NCBI RefSeq assembly: GCF_014204795.1
Contig: NZ_JACHMB010000001.1
Span: forward strand, 11,048,501-11,112,500
Length of the DNA stretch: 64,000 bases
Reading direction: 5' to 3'
Origin: Nonomuraea jabiensis
GTDB lineage: Bacteria > Actinomycetota > Actinomycetes > Streptosporangiales > Streptosporangiaceae
Shown: positions 32,842-41,152 of the stretch, piece by piece
Position numbering within the stretch: the first letter of the stretch is position 1
How the letters are laid out: each line of letters opens with the position of its first letter
The notes under the pieces: generated by a model
Database searches by the model: none
What the model was told of the DNA's origin: nothing
Seen by the model: the letters and a program-made list of their open reading frames with translations, nothing else
Made by a program: the position numbers and the translations under genes

Positions 32842-35267
32842 TGCGCCCTCTCCTGCTGCACCTCGATCACTTCGGCAGCTTCCGCGAGCCGGTGACCGTC
32901 GACTTCTCCGACACCGAGTACTTCGCGCTCGTGGGCCCGACCGGCGCCGGCAAGAGCACGATCATCGACGCGATCTGCTTCGCCCTGTACGGCACGGTGC
33001 CGCGCTGGGGCAGGGAGAACTCCATCGCCCACGCCCTGGCCCCGTCCGTCGCGGCCGGCAAGGTGGCGATGGTGTTCGACAGCAACGGGCGGCGCTTCGG
33101 CGTGGCCCGGTCGATGGTGCGCGACGCCAAGGGCGCGGTGCGCACCAAGGAGGCCAGGCTCGACGAGCTCGACCCGGCCGCGCCGCTCGAGCAGGCGTTC
33201 GACGCGGTGGTCAAGCCGCTCGCCGAGGGCGAGAACGTCACCCCGGAGGCGCAGCGGGTGACCGGGCTGGAGTACCGGTTCTTCACCCAGTGCGTGGTGC
33301 TGCCGCAGGGGCGCTTCGCGGAGTTCCTGCACGCGGCGCCGCGCGAGCGGCAGGACCTGCTGGTGCAGCTGCTCGACGCCGACGTCTACGAGCGGATCAG
33401 GCAGAGCGCCGCCCGCGAGGAGGAGGCCGCCAAGCAGGCCGCCTCCTTCGCCCGCGACCAGCTCACCAAGCTGTCCGGCGCGACCGCGGAGGCCGAGCGG
33501 GAGCTGGCGGAGCGGCTGGAGGCGCTGCGGCGGCTGGCCGAGACCATCGGCGCCGACCTCGACCTGCTGCGGGCCCGCGAGGGCGACATCCGCCGGGCCG
33601 AGCAGGAGCTGGCCGCCATGGCCGAGCGCCGGTCGCTGCTGTCGTCGCTGCGCATGCCCGCCGCCGTACCCACGCTGGCCTCGGCCCGCCGGGCCGCCGC
33701 CGAGGCGGTCGAGGCGCTGACCGGCGAGGTGGCCACGCTGGAGGCCGACGACCACGAGGCGTACGAGGCGCTGGCCGCGCTGGGCGACCGGGGCGCGCCT
33801 CGGGCGGCGCTGGCCGCGCTGGACGCCCGCGAGCGCCTGGCCGCCGACGCCGCCCGCGCCCGCGCCGAGGCCACGACGGCCGCCGCGTCGCTGCGGGACC
33901 TGGCCGGCGCGCGGGAGGCGGCCGACGAGGCGATGGCCGCCGCCGAGGCCCAGCGGGAACGGCTGCGCGACGCCCACGCCGCCGCCCACCTGGTCCCGCG
34001 GCTGGCCGTGGGCGAGCCGTGCCCGGTCTGCCGGCACCCCGTCTCCGAGCTGCCCCGGCACGAGCCGCCCGCCGACATCCGCGCCGCCGACCGCGTCCTC
34101 GCGGGCACCCGCGAGCGGGCCGAGCGCGCCAGGGCCGCCCACGCCCGGGCCGAGACCTCGGCGTCGATGCTCACCGCGCAGGCCGCGCGGGCGGAGGCCG
34201 AGCTGGCCGCGCTGCCCGCCCCCGGGGACCGGGCCGAGCTCGAAGGCCGGCTGGCCGCGATCGCCAAGGCCGAGGAGCTGGCCACCCAGGCGCGCAGGGC
34301 GCTGCGCGCCGCCCGCGGGAAGCTGGACGAGGCCCGGGCCGGCGCCGAGCGGACCGAGCGGCAGGCCGAGAGCGCCTGGCGGGAGCTGGAGGCGGCCCGC
34401 GACCGGCTGCTCGTCTCCGGGCAGCAGGACGACCCGCCGCCGCTCCTCGACCGGCGCGACCTGCACCAGGCGTGGACCGAGCTGCTCGGCTGGCGGGACC
34501 GGGCCGCGCAGGCCGCCCGCGCCGAGCTGGCCGCGCGCGAGGAGCAGCTCGCCCAGGCCGGCGCCCGGCTCACCGCCGACCGCCGCCGGCTGACCGAGCG
34601 GCTGGCCCAGCACGGCGTGGTCGCCCCTGGCGACGCCTCGCCCGACCAGCTCGGCGCCGCCGTCGCCGGGACCGTCGCCCGCGCCGACAGCGCCCTCGAA
34701 CGCCTCAAGGAGGAGCGCAAGCGCGCCGCCGACCTCGAGCTCCAGATCTCCGAGAAGGAGCACGAGGCCAAGGTCGCCCACGAGCTCGCGCTGCGCCTGC
34801 GCGCCAACGCCTTCGAGCGCTGGCTGTGCGCCGAGGCCCTGGCCGTGCTGGTCGCCTCGGCCTCCGACACGCTGCGCGAGCTGTCCGACGGCCAGTACGA
34901 GCTGGCCCTCGGCGACAAGACCGGCGACATCGAGGTCATCGACTACGGCGAGGCCGGCCTGCGGCGCAGCGCCCGCACCCTGTCCGGCGGCGAGACCTTC
35001 CAGGCCGCCCTCGCCCTGGCCCTGGCGCTGTCCGGCGCCGTCGCCCGGGGCCTGGACTCGATCTTCCTGGACGAGGGGTTCGGCACGCTCGACCCGGCCA
35101 CGCTCGACACCGTGGCCACCACCCTCGAACGCCTCGCCGCCGGCCAGGACCGCCTGATCGGCGTCGTCACGCACGTGCCCGCGCTGGCCGAGCGCGTGCC
35201 GGTGCGCTTCGAGGTCAGGCGCGACGGCAAGGGCTCGCACGTGCGGAAGGCGGCCATCGCGCCATGA
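32841..35267 (+). CDS. sbcC: SbcC/Rad50-like SMC-type ATPase
   Basis: 808 residues. The N-terminal Walker A is VGPTGAGKSTIIDAICFALYG; after about 170 residues (with CVVLPQGRFAEFL, the SbcC Q-loop) come two long Ala/Glu/Arg coiled coils joined by a zinc hook CPVC (about residues 394-397, EPCPVCRHP). The C-terminal lobe has the ABC signature TLSGGETFQAALALALAL and Walker B DSIFLDEGFGTLD. Length is shorter than E. coli SbcC (about 1050), giving shorter coils. It overlaps both neighbours and is plainly one operon with HerA-like, SbcD and NurA-like genes. Confidence 0.94.
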   Translation: MRPLLLHLDHFGSFREPVTVDFSDTEYFALVGPTGAGKSTIIDAICFALYGTVPRWGRENSIAHALAPSVAAGKVAMVFDSNGRRFGVARSMVRDAKGAVRTKEARLDELDPAAPLEQAFDAVVKPLAEGENVTPEAQRVTGLEYRFFTQCVVLPQGRFAEFLHAAPRERQDLLVQLLDADVYERIRQSAAREEEAAKQAASFARDQLTKLSGATAEAERELAERLEALRRLAETIGADLDLLRAREGDIRRAEQELAAMAERRSLLSSLRMPAAVPTLASARRAAAEAVEALTGEVATLEADDHEAYEALAALGDRGAPRAALAALDARERLAADAARARAEATTAAASLRDLAGAREAADEAMAAAEAQRERLRDAHAAAHLVPRLAVGEPCPVCRHPVSELPRHEPPADIRAADRVLAGTRERAERARAAHARAETSASMLTAQAARAEAELAALPAPGDRAELEGRLAAIAKAEELATQARRALRAARGKLDEARAGAERTERQAESAWRELEAARDRLLVSGQQDDPPPLLDRRDLHQAWTELLGWRDRAAQAARAELAAREEQLAQAGARLTADRRRLTERLAQHGVVAPGDASPDQLGAAVAGTVARADSALERLKEERKRAADLELQISEKEHEAKVAHELALRLRANAFERWLCAEALAVLVASASDTLRELSDGQYELALGDKTGDIEVIDYGEAGLRRSARTLSGGETFQAALALALALSGAVARGLDSIFLDEGFGTLDPATLDTVATTLERLAAGQDRLIGVVTHVPALAERVPVRFEVRRDGKGSHVRKAAIAP

Positions 35268-36208
35268 CGGGATTCACCGTCGACCCGTGGGACCCCGGCT
35301 ACGCCGCCGCCCTCGCCGTCGAGAACCTCTCCGAGATGGGCGCCACCAGCGCCGAACTGGTCATCGACATCGAGCGGCCGGCCGCCGACTGGAAGCCCGT
35401 CACGCCCGGGCCCGACGTCTCCCCGCCCGCGACGCTGCTGGTGGCCGACGGGGTCCGCAGGATCGACGCCCGCGTGTGGGTCCACGACCCCGACGCGCCC
35501 ATGCCCGTGCCGGGGATCGCGGCGTCGTACGCGGCCGGCATCGTGCGCTGCGGCACGGACGGCGCCGACCTGGCGGAGATCCAGGTCAACCGGTCGCTGA
35601 TCTCCGCCTCGCCGCACGCGCCCGAGGTCAAGACCACGCACGCCACGTACCAGCCCAGCAAGGCCGCCGACGCGAGCTTCGAGGAGCTGTCCCTGGCGTT
35701 GCAGCGGCTGGTCACCCAGCTGGAGGTGGACCTGGCGGTGCGGCACCGCAGCCGCGGCGACGACCTGCTGCTGGTGGACGGGCCGCTGCGGGGGCGTTCG
35801 CACCTGCCGCGCACGATCGGCTACATCAAGACCCACCACACCGCCTACCTGCCGCCGCCGCAGTCCGCGGTGGTCGCCGCGCTCGCGCCCGGCCAGCGTA
35901 CGCCCGTGTTCCTGATGGGCACGAGCTGGCGGCGGCACGCCTGGTACCTGCGGCTCCCCGTCCAGTCGTCCGCGCCGTGGGCGGGCGTGGCGCGCTGCGA
36001 GGCCAGCGCCGACCTGGACCCGGCCCAGGTCGTACGGCTGGCCGACGCGGTCACCGTCGCCCTGCCGCCGCTGGCCGGGGTGGACTACAAGGACCCGCGC
36101 GCGCCGCAGAACCTGGTGCCGATCGGCGGCCTGGAGAAGCTCCTGCGCCACCATCTGGGCGACAGCCGCCTGCTCTACCGCGCGCTCCGCACGGCGGCGG
36201 CCGGTTAG
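35264..36208 (+). CDS. NurA-like nuclease domain protein
   Basis: 314 residues from ATG 35264 (ATGA overlap with the sbcC stop). I do not see a perfect textbook motif, but the features fit a NurA nuclease: an early acidic strand ELVIDIERP, RIDARVWVHD (acidic residues near 65-75), IQVNRSLI, a central LLLVDGPLRGR (about residue 168) resembling the NurA D-G-x-L segment, IGYIKTHH, and a late DYKDPRAPQNLVPI-GGLEKLLR-HHLGD block. Its place immediately after herA-sbcD-sbcC is the strongest support, since archaeal nurA is linked to herA-mre11-rad50. A 5'-3' nuclease role is inferred. Confidence 0.7.
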   Translation: MTGFTVDPWDPGYAAALAVENLSEMGATSAELVIDIERPAADWKPVTPGPDVSPPATLLVADGVRRIDARVWVHDPDAPMPVPGIAASYAAGIVRCGTDGADLAEIQVNRSLISASPHAPEVKTTHATYQPSKAADASFEELSLALQRLVTQLEVDLAVRHRSRGDDLLLVDGPLRGRSHLPRTIGYIKTHHTAYLPPPQSAVVAALAPGQRTPVFLMGTSWRRHAWYLRLPVQSSAPWAGVARCEASADLDPAQVVRLADAVTVALPPLAGVDYKDPRAPQNLVPIGGLEKLLRHHLGDSRLLYRALRTAAAG

Positions 36209-36328
36209 CCTCCCGCTCTTCCCCGGCCGCCGGGCTCGGGGAACGGGGCCGTCACGAAAGGCTTCGCTAGCCGTCAGGGAGGGAATGTCAGCGGCCCTGA
36301 CCGGCGGGTTCCTGCCTAGCGTGGGCGC

Positions 36329-37333
36329 ATGGGTGACTGGTGGGCGCGCTTCAGGCGATCGCCGTACTTTCCCGCGTCCGTCCTGGCGCTGATCCTCTCG
36401 GCGGGGGCGGGGCTGTTCGCCGGGTCGTACACGTACGCCATGGCCTCGCCGACCCCGCACCACATGCCCGTGGCGGTCGTCGGCGTCAGCGCCCAGACCG
36501 TGCGCGGGAGGGCCTTCGTCACCGGCCTGGAGAAGTCGCTGGAGTCCTCGCTCGTCCTGCGCTTCCAGCGGACGTACGCCGACGCGGTGCGGGCCATCGA
36601 GGAGCAGCGCGTCTTCGCCATCTTCGTGGTGCGCGGGGACGACGTCGAGATGAACGTCTCGAGCGCCTCGGGCGCGTCGGTGGCGCTGCTGCTCGTCGAG
36701 CAGGCTCCGCGCGTCGCCGCCCGGGTGGGGGTGCGCCTGACGATGAGGGACATCAAGCCGCTCCAGCGAGCCGACCCGCGCGGCCTGGCGATCTTCTACG
36801 TCACGCTCGCCGCCGTGATCATCGGGTTCACCGGGGCGGCCCAGCTCAGCGCCAACGCCGCCCAGCTCAATCCCGGCGAGCGGATCGCCTTCACCGCCGC
36901 CTACGCCGGGCTCGGGGCGTTCGCCATCGTGGCGGCCGTGGACTGGCTGCTGGGCGCGCTGAAGCTGCCGGTCCTGGAGTCATGGTCGATCCTGGCGCTG
37001 ACCACGTTCACGACGGGGATGGTGTTCACCATGTTCAACACCTTCCTCGGACGCTGGGCGATGCTTCCCACCTGGGGCCTGATGGTGCTGCTGGGCAACC
37101 CGTCCTCCGGCGGGGCGGTGTCGTGGCCGCTGCTGCCGTCACCGCTCGGCGCCATCGGCCGCTGGCTGCCGCCGGGGGCGTCGGTCAACGCCCAGCACAC
37201 CGCCGTCTACTTCCGCGGCCACCAGAGCGTGATGCCGTTCCTGGTGCTGGGGGCGTGGTCGCTGGTGTCCTGCGTCATCTTCCTGATCTGGCGCAGACGC
37301 CACCCCGGAGGCCGAACCGACGCCCCCTCATGA
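36329..37333 (+). CDS. ABC-2/YhgE-like integral membrane protein
   Basis: 334 residues. One N-terminal membrane helix (about residues 15-38) is followed by about 120 extracytoplasmic residues (PVAVVGVSAQTVRG, FAIFVVRGDDVEMNVSSASG) and then five helices in the C-terminal half (AIFYVTLAAVIIGFTGAAQL, AYAGLGAFAIVAAVDWLL and others). This is the topology of ABC-2-type permeases and YhgE/Pip-type proteins. No ATPase neighbour is present, so function is unclear. It ends 6 bp inside the end of the convergent cupin gene. Confidence 0.75.
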   Translation: MGDWWARFRRSPYFPASVLALILSAGAGLFAGSYTYAMASPTPHHMPVAVVGVSAQTVRGRAFVTGLEKSLESSLVLRFQRTYADAVRAIEEQRVFAIFVVRGDDVEMNVSSASGASVALLLVEQAPRVAARVGVRLTMRDIKPLQRADPRGLAIFYVTLAAVIIGFTGAAQLSANAAQLNPGERIAFTAAYAGLGAFAIVAAVDWLLGALKLPVLESWSILALTTFTTGMVFTMFNTFLGRWAMLPTWGLMVLLGNPSSGGAVSWPLLPSPLGAIGRWLPPGASVNAQHTAVYFRGHQSVMPFLVLGAWSLVSCVIFLIWRRRHPGGRTDAPS

Positions 37334-37735
37334 GCGGGGGGCGCGGCGGTCGCGGCGGCGTTCGAGCTCTTCCTCGTCGACCAGGGTGAGCATCGGCTCG
37401 CCCGGCGCGCACAGCATCACGACGACGAAACGGCTCCACCTGTCGTGGAGGTTGTTGGCCGCCTGGTAGTGGATGACGTCGCCGCCCGGCTCCCAGAAGG
37501 CCTCGCCCGCGCGGATGACCCGTTCGGGTTCGCCCTCGAGCTCGAAGATCATTTCTCCTTCGACCATGTAGCCGAAGACCGGGCCGGCGTGGCGGTGCGG
37601 CGGGGTGCCCGGGTCCCCCGGCGGCAGCTCGATCAGGGCGGTCATCGAGCAGGCTCCCTCGGGGACCGTGGGGTGCTGTTCCTGAAGGAGCGTCAGGACG
37701 GTGTTCGATTGCTGCGGACTCTGCATGCCCAGCAC
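37328..37735 (-). CDS. Cupin-domain protein
   Basis: 135 residues, one cupin_2 barrel: first motif GTPPHRHAGPVFGYMVEGEMIFELEGE (His-x-His then a later Glu; the part PHRHAGPVFGYMVEGE is diagnostic) and second motif AGEAFWEPGGDVIHYQAAN. The His cluster could hold a metal. ATG 37735 is listed; ATG 37726 is also possible. Many such cupins act as quercetinase- or pirin-like enzymes or sensors; nothing here decides. It is convergent with the membrane protein gene (6-bp overlap). Confidence 0.83.
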   Translation of the reverse strand: MLGMQSPQQSNTVLTLLQEQHPTVPEGACSMTALIELPPGDPGTPPHRHAGPVFGYMVEGEMIFELEGEPERVIRAGEAFWEPGGDVIHYQAANNLHDRWSRFVVVMLCAPGEPMLTLVDEEELERRRDRRAPRS

Positions 37736-37905
37736 GTTATGGCGCTTTCGGCCCTATGAGATGGGCCATTCACGGGCTGACTGATTGGACCAATCCCGGT
37801 TCCTTCCGCGAAGTGTTCATCTTTCCTTTAGCGATCTTTGTCGTTATTTGCCCCATTCTGCGGGGATCATTGCGGTGTCCGTCGCACCCCCCACGAGGAG
37901 GCTTC

Positions 37906-38139
37906 GTGCACACCCCGCAACGCTCCGGACGTTCCTGGCCGGTCAGGCTCACCGTCGTCCTCACCGCCTTCGTGTCCCTCATCGGCCTGGTCGGCATCAC
38001 CCCCGCCAGCGCCTCGGTCTACAACTCCTGCACCATCTCGCGGTGCTCCGACGCGCGCTCGGCCAGCTCGATCTGGGCCTCCAAGGGCTACCCCACCTCC
38101 AGCGGCTGGTACTCCTGGCCGGACGGCTACTTCCTCTAA
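37906..38139 (+). pseudogene. 5' part of a secreted guanyl-specific ribonuclease, cut by the element
   Basis: GTG 37906 has GAGGAG 5 nt upstream. The 77 codons give a signal peptide (RLTVVLTAFVSLIGLVGITPASA) and the start of a mature protein with two Cys. Codons up to 38127 are native; the final YFL and stop come from the inserted element. Joined to the fragment at 51231-51422 the protein continues in frame through WYSWPDG into RYNYTGGRF, giving a complete 137-residue RNase of the Sa/N1-T1 family. The 5' half alone lacks all catalytic residues, so the gene is inactivated. The original promoter must lie in 37736-37905. Confidence 0.88.
38118..38127. other. attL core of the integrative element
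   Basis: GCCGGACGGC, identical to 51221-51230. Left of it is RNase coding DNA, right of it element DNA. The central GA (38122-38123) is the predicted crossover dinucleotide because the rebuilt attP and attB are both symmetrical about it. Confidence 0.85.
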
Positions 38140-38247
38140 GCACACTGTTGCGCGGGCTAGCTGTCGTCTATGAGCTGCATTGGAAAAGCTCACGGAATCG
38201 GAAATCGAACCGCAGGCATCAGCTGGATCCGCGCAGGCTAGCCGGGC

Positions 38248-39081
38248 CTACGCCGTCCCCAAGCTCCACTGAGAGGGGTCATAAGATGATCTAACGTTGG
38301 CGATACGCAGAAGTTCGTCGGGCCGTAGGACCGTGATCGTGCGGTAACCCGTTTCGACGATCTCACGCCGACGCCAGATGTGTAGGATGCGTTCCACGGT
38401 TTCTTTCGAGACCCCGATCCATGACGCCAGCTCCCGCTGTGTCAAGGATAGCTTGATCTTGCGCTTACCCTCATGGAGCGCCATCTCGTAGTCGATCATT
38501 GAAGCAAGCGCTTTGGCGAGTCTTCGATCGGCGATCTTCTCCCCGATACGGGTTTCCGCTTCGTCGAGACGACTACGAAGATCAGTGGCCAGGGCAGCCC
38601 AGGCTCCTGGATGCATCATCAGAAACATTTCCAAGCCACTTGAGGGAATCGCGAGGCCCAAGGCCCACTCCAACGGCTGCACTGTGACCGTGCGCACGGT
38701 GGTCTCGTTACGCCGCACATAGCCATCCGGGTCGCTCTTCCCCGCGCGGAACAGATCGCGACGCAGTGCCTTGTCCTCGCCCAGGATCTGACCCGGGTAG
38801 CGAATAACCAGCAGGCTGTCCTCGCCCGCGGGCTTGTCAACTGTGACCTTGACGTGGCCAGCGAGCAGGATCACTGCGTGAGTGTCGGTGTGTCCCTCCT
38901 GGTACATCATGTCGTGCTCGCCCGAGTACCAGCGGAGGCTGCCTCGTCCCCCCGCCACATACCCAAGAAGCTTGCGTCGCCCATCGGAGTCCAACTCGGC
39001 CCAGAAACTGCCCTGCCGGGCGCCCCAGGCTCCCACCAATGCGTGCTGAAGCGCCTCGGCGTGTCTCTCGGCGAGAGTCAT
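38248..39081 (-). CDS. Crp/Fnr-family transcriptional regulator
   Basis: 277 residues. A cyclic-nucleotide-binding-like jelly roll (GEHDMMYQEGHTDTHAVILLAGHVKVTV and YPGQILGEDKAL, family position of the GE phosphate pocket) is followed by the dimer helix and a Crp-type winged helix with LSLTQRELASWIGVSKETVERIL. The pocket has GEDKAL instead of GExxLL...RSA, so binding of cAMP is doubtful. It is the last gene before attL and overlaps the stop of the small membrane protein by 4 nt, so both come from one transcript. Confidence 0.87.
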   Translation of the reverse strand: MTLAERHAEALQHALVGAWGARQGSFWAELDSDGRRKLLGYVAGGRGSLRWYSGEHDMMYQEGHTDTHAVILLAGHVKVTVDKPAGEDSLLVIRYPGQILGEDKALRRDLFRAGKSDPDGYVRRNETTVRTVTVQPLEWALGLAIPSSGLEMFLMMHPGAWAALATDLRSRLDEAETRIGEKIADRRLAKALASMIDYEMALHEGKRKIKLSLTQRELASWIGVSKETVERILHIWRRREIVETGYRTITVLRPDELLRIANVRSSYDPSQWSLGTA

Positions 39082-39269
39082 CGTCGCCCCCGAATGGCTC
39101 TAATGATGGGGGGAACGCCAGCCAGCAGCGCCGCCAGCCCGGCGAACATCCCGGCGATCACTGAGGGTTCTGCGGTGTCCAGCCGGGTCACGACGTACCC
39201 GGCCAGCGCGATGACAGCCAGAGCAATGAGCGCACCTGCCCAGATCATCGGCCAATCGTTTCGTCTCAC
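39078..39269 (-). CDS. Small membrane protein co-expressed with Crp/Fnr regulator
   Basis: 63 residues from GTG 39269 (MRRNDWPMIWAG); an AGAGGAGAGG stretch lies about 11 nt upstream. Two membrane helices (about 7-27 and 36-55) with a basic C-terminus (IIRAIRGRR). Its stop overlaps the regulator start (ATGA), so the two are translationally coupled. It might tether or signal to the regulator, but that is speculation. Confidence 0.65.
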   Translation of the reverse strand: MRRNDWPMIWAGALIALAVIALAGYVVTRLDTAEPSVIAGMFAGLAALLAGVPPIIRAIRGRR

Positions 39270-39401
39270 GTGTAAGGTCGCCTCTCCTCTTCTAGAACCC
39301 TCCCAGTGTTTCGTCCCGTGAAGCGGATCTTCTTGGTAAGGGAGGGTCGGATCTCGTGGTGGGCAGAGAAGCTCGCCAATGAGCATGCGTGCGATACCCA
39401 G

Positions 39402-39590
39402 CTACAAAGGTAGTAGCCCATTTGCGAAGTATTTGCGGACAGTCGGCCTGCGGACGGCCTGCTTTGCATTTATGGGGAGGATCGAGAACGACAGAGCCAC
39501 CGAGCCAACCGCCCAGAGGACTCCTACCTGCGGCGGCAGTTGGGATTTGAGTAAGAGGACCGATCCTGCGACCTGAGCCAATTCCGGCAT
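39402..39590 (-). CDS. Possible small membrane protein
   Basis: 62 residues from ATG 39590 with CGGAAG upstream at about 8 nt: MPELAQVAGSVLLLKSQLPP, then a hydrophobic helix VGVLWAVGSVALSFSILPI and a basic tail. No family recognised, and the frame extends upstream without homologous look. I include it because it reads as a plausible short coding sequence on the same strand as the neighbouring membrane protein and regulator. Confidence 0.4.
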   Translation of the reverse strand: MPELAQVAGSVLLLKSQLPPQVGVLWAVGSVALSFSILPINAKQAVRRPTVRKYFANGLLPL

Positions 39591-39731
39591 ATTCAGGCTT
39601 CCGAGAATTGCCCAACCCGTTCGGCCGCGCCCGTCGCCGGCGGGGCGTTCCTGCCCGGTCTTGTCTGGTGCGACTGGTCTTCCAAGCTCGTGTGCGAACT
39701 CAGGCCATAGCCCCCGACGTCGTCTGCCATC

Positions 39732-39762
39732 GCGCCCCCCGGACAACCACTCCGGGGGGCGC
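39732..39762. terminator. Strong hairpin, probable terminator
   Basis: Perfect 12-bp stem GCGCCCCCCGGA with its reverse complement, loop CAACCAC. No U-run, as usual in high-GC actinomycetes. It lies between the leftward small genes and the rightward gene at 40199 and could act in either direction. Confidence 0.65.
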
Positions 39763-40198
39763 CCGCATGCGCCGAGCAGTGCACGGCAGCCTTGGAATGT
39801 CGGCCCTGCTCCAGGACACCTTGCGCGGTTGGGGCGCCAGGACGTCGAGCGACAGGCGGCTGAAACCTCAACACGCAGACTTGACGGAGAAGACCACCAC
39901 CCACGACGCCGACTCGTCGGCGGCCACCGCCCGCTCGGGCGGGCAGTGCACCTGACATGGCCAACTACAAAGAGTCATCACAGATAAGCGGTGTGACTGC
40001 TACCTCGACATAGTCGCCACCGTTGCGTCTACCATGCACCCTCTGAACTGCGAGAACGTAGCATCAATGGGTCGGAAGCGCAGCGCAGGGCACCACGCGC
40101 CACACGACATAGAGACAGTCCCCTGTGTTGGCACGCACGGAGAAGGTTCTCGTTGATCCACGAGCAAGCCGCCCGCTTTTGCTTGACAATGGGGCACT
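39763..40198. other. Gap without a supported gene
   Basis: About 435 bases (608 counting from 39591). Short ORFs on both strands look random. Apart from the hairpin to its left and the presumed promoter of the gene at 40199, I see nothing. Confidence 0.5.
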
Positions 40199-40891
40199 AT
40201 GACACTTTCTCCAAGCGCCGCGACAATCGTTGGTGCCCTCATCGCGCTAGTGAGCGCGGTTCTCGTTACAGGCGCCACCCAGTGGATCCAACACAGACAA
40301 AAACGGCAAGAAGCACAGGCGGCACACTCGGAGCGACTGTGGCAGCATCGAGCCGAGGTTTACGAAGACGTACTCGTCATGGTCGCTGACCTCACCAAAC
40401 GGCGGTCCGCATGGGTGCAAGCAGGCGTAGAAGCCGAGGTGCCATCATTAACGCTAGAGCCCGCAGCCGAACAGCGCCTCTTGGCCAAATTGATTTTGTT
40501 CGGATCACCTCAATCTTATAACTTGGCAACAGAGCTCTTGGCAATGAATCGCACCTTCACACACGAGTTCCACAGACTCCAATTGGCCAATAGTGCCGTC
40601 GCCAAAGCAACTTCCCAACGACCAAACCTAGTCCAAGCTTCACAATTATTTCAAGATTTCCACACGCTTATTGAAAGCTCCACAAATCTCTTGACCACAT
40701 ATATTAGACAGGAGATCCTCGACCCGAGCGATGACCTCCCCGACCTCGCTAAGCAAGTCAAAGCAGCTACAACAACTCTAGGTGAGGCAGCAGCTCGCCT
40801 TACAGCGAACGCGCACGCCGCAGAGCAGGCAGCTTTCAATCCGAGCCACGAGGAATCCGGCCCGAATATTCCGCTGGAGGAGAAGGCGTAA
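40199..40891 (+). CDS. Membrane-anchored helical protein of unknown function
   Basis: 230 residues. One N-terminal membrane helix (about residues 7-25, TIVGALIALVSAVLVTGATQW), then a basic stretch (HRQKRQEAQAAHSERL) and a long, mainly alpha-helical cytoplasmic part. Codon use is much less GC-biased than in the flanking chromosome, a sign of foreign origin. Similar small anchored helical proteins are common as hypothetical cargo of actinomycete elements. Its stop overlaps the start of the first cutA remnant (TAATG), which was probably translated with it. Confidence 0.7.
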   Translation: MTLSPSAATIVGALIALVSAVLVTGATQWIQHRQKRQEAQAAHSERLWQHRAEVYEDVLVMVADLTKRRSAWVQAGVEAEVPSLTLEPAAEQRLLAKLILFGSPQSYNLATELLAMNRTFTHEFHRLQLANSAVAKATSQRPNLVQASQLFQDFHTLIESSTNLLTTYIRQEILDPSDDLPDLAKQVKAATTTLGEAAARLTANAHAAEQAAFNPSHEESGPNIPLEEKA

Positions 40892-41014
40892 TGGAATATA
40901 TGCAGGTCCTCACCACGGGTAGAAACTCCCGGTGATGGGGAGGCGCTGGCACGAAGCATCATCGCTCCTCTACCGTAGAGGCTGAACTGATCACCGCCTT
41001 TCGACTCAAGGGGA
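40891..41014 (+). pseudogene. Decayed N-terminal copy of cutA
   Basis: ATG 40891 has GGAGGAGA upstream and reads MEYMQVLTTG, then stops in frame; a shift then gives DGEALARSIIAPL and after another shift VEAELITAF. These pieces match, in order, the N-terminus of the next cutA copy (YMQVMTTVPSAEEGAALARS). So this is a tandem, degenerate partial copy. It cannot make a protein. Confidence 0.7.
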
Positions 41015-41152
41015 ACTGGGTTGTGAAGGGTTACATGCAGGTCATGACCACTGTGCCAAGCGCAGAAGAGGGCGCGGCTCTGGCGCGCAGCATCACGTCG
41101 CAACGGCTAGCCGCTGGGGTACAGATCATCGGGCCGATCCGGTCTCTGTACT

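Noticed and set aside
32820..35240. 806-codon minus-strand frame opposite sbcC
   Set aside because: Antisense shadow; composition is Gly/Leu/Ala/Arg-rich without motifs while sbcC has all its catalytic motifs.
38118..38260. A tRNA gene as attachment site
   Set aside because: No tRNA fold or CCA-end pattern is visible; the reading frame of the RNase is restored across the core, which explains the site fully.
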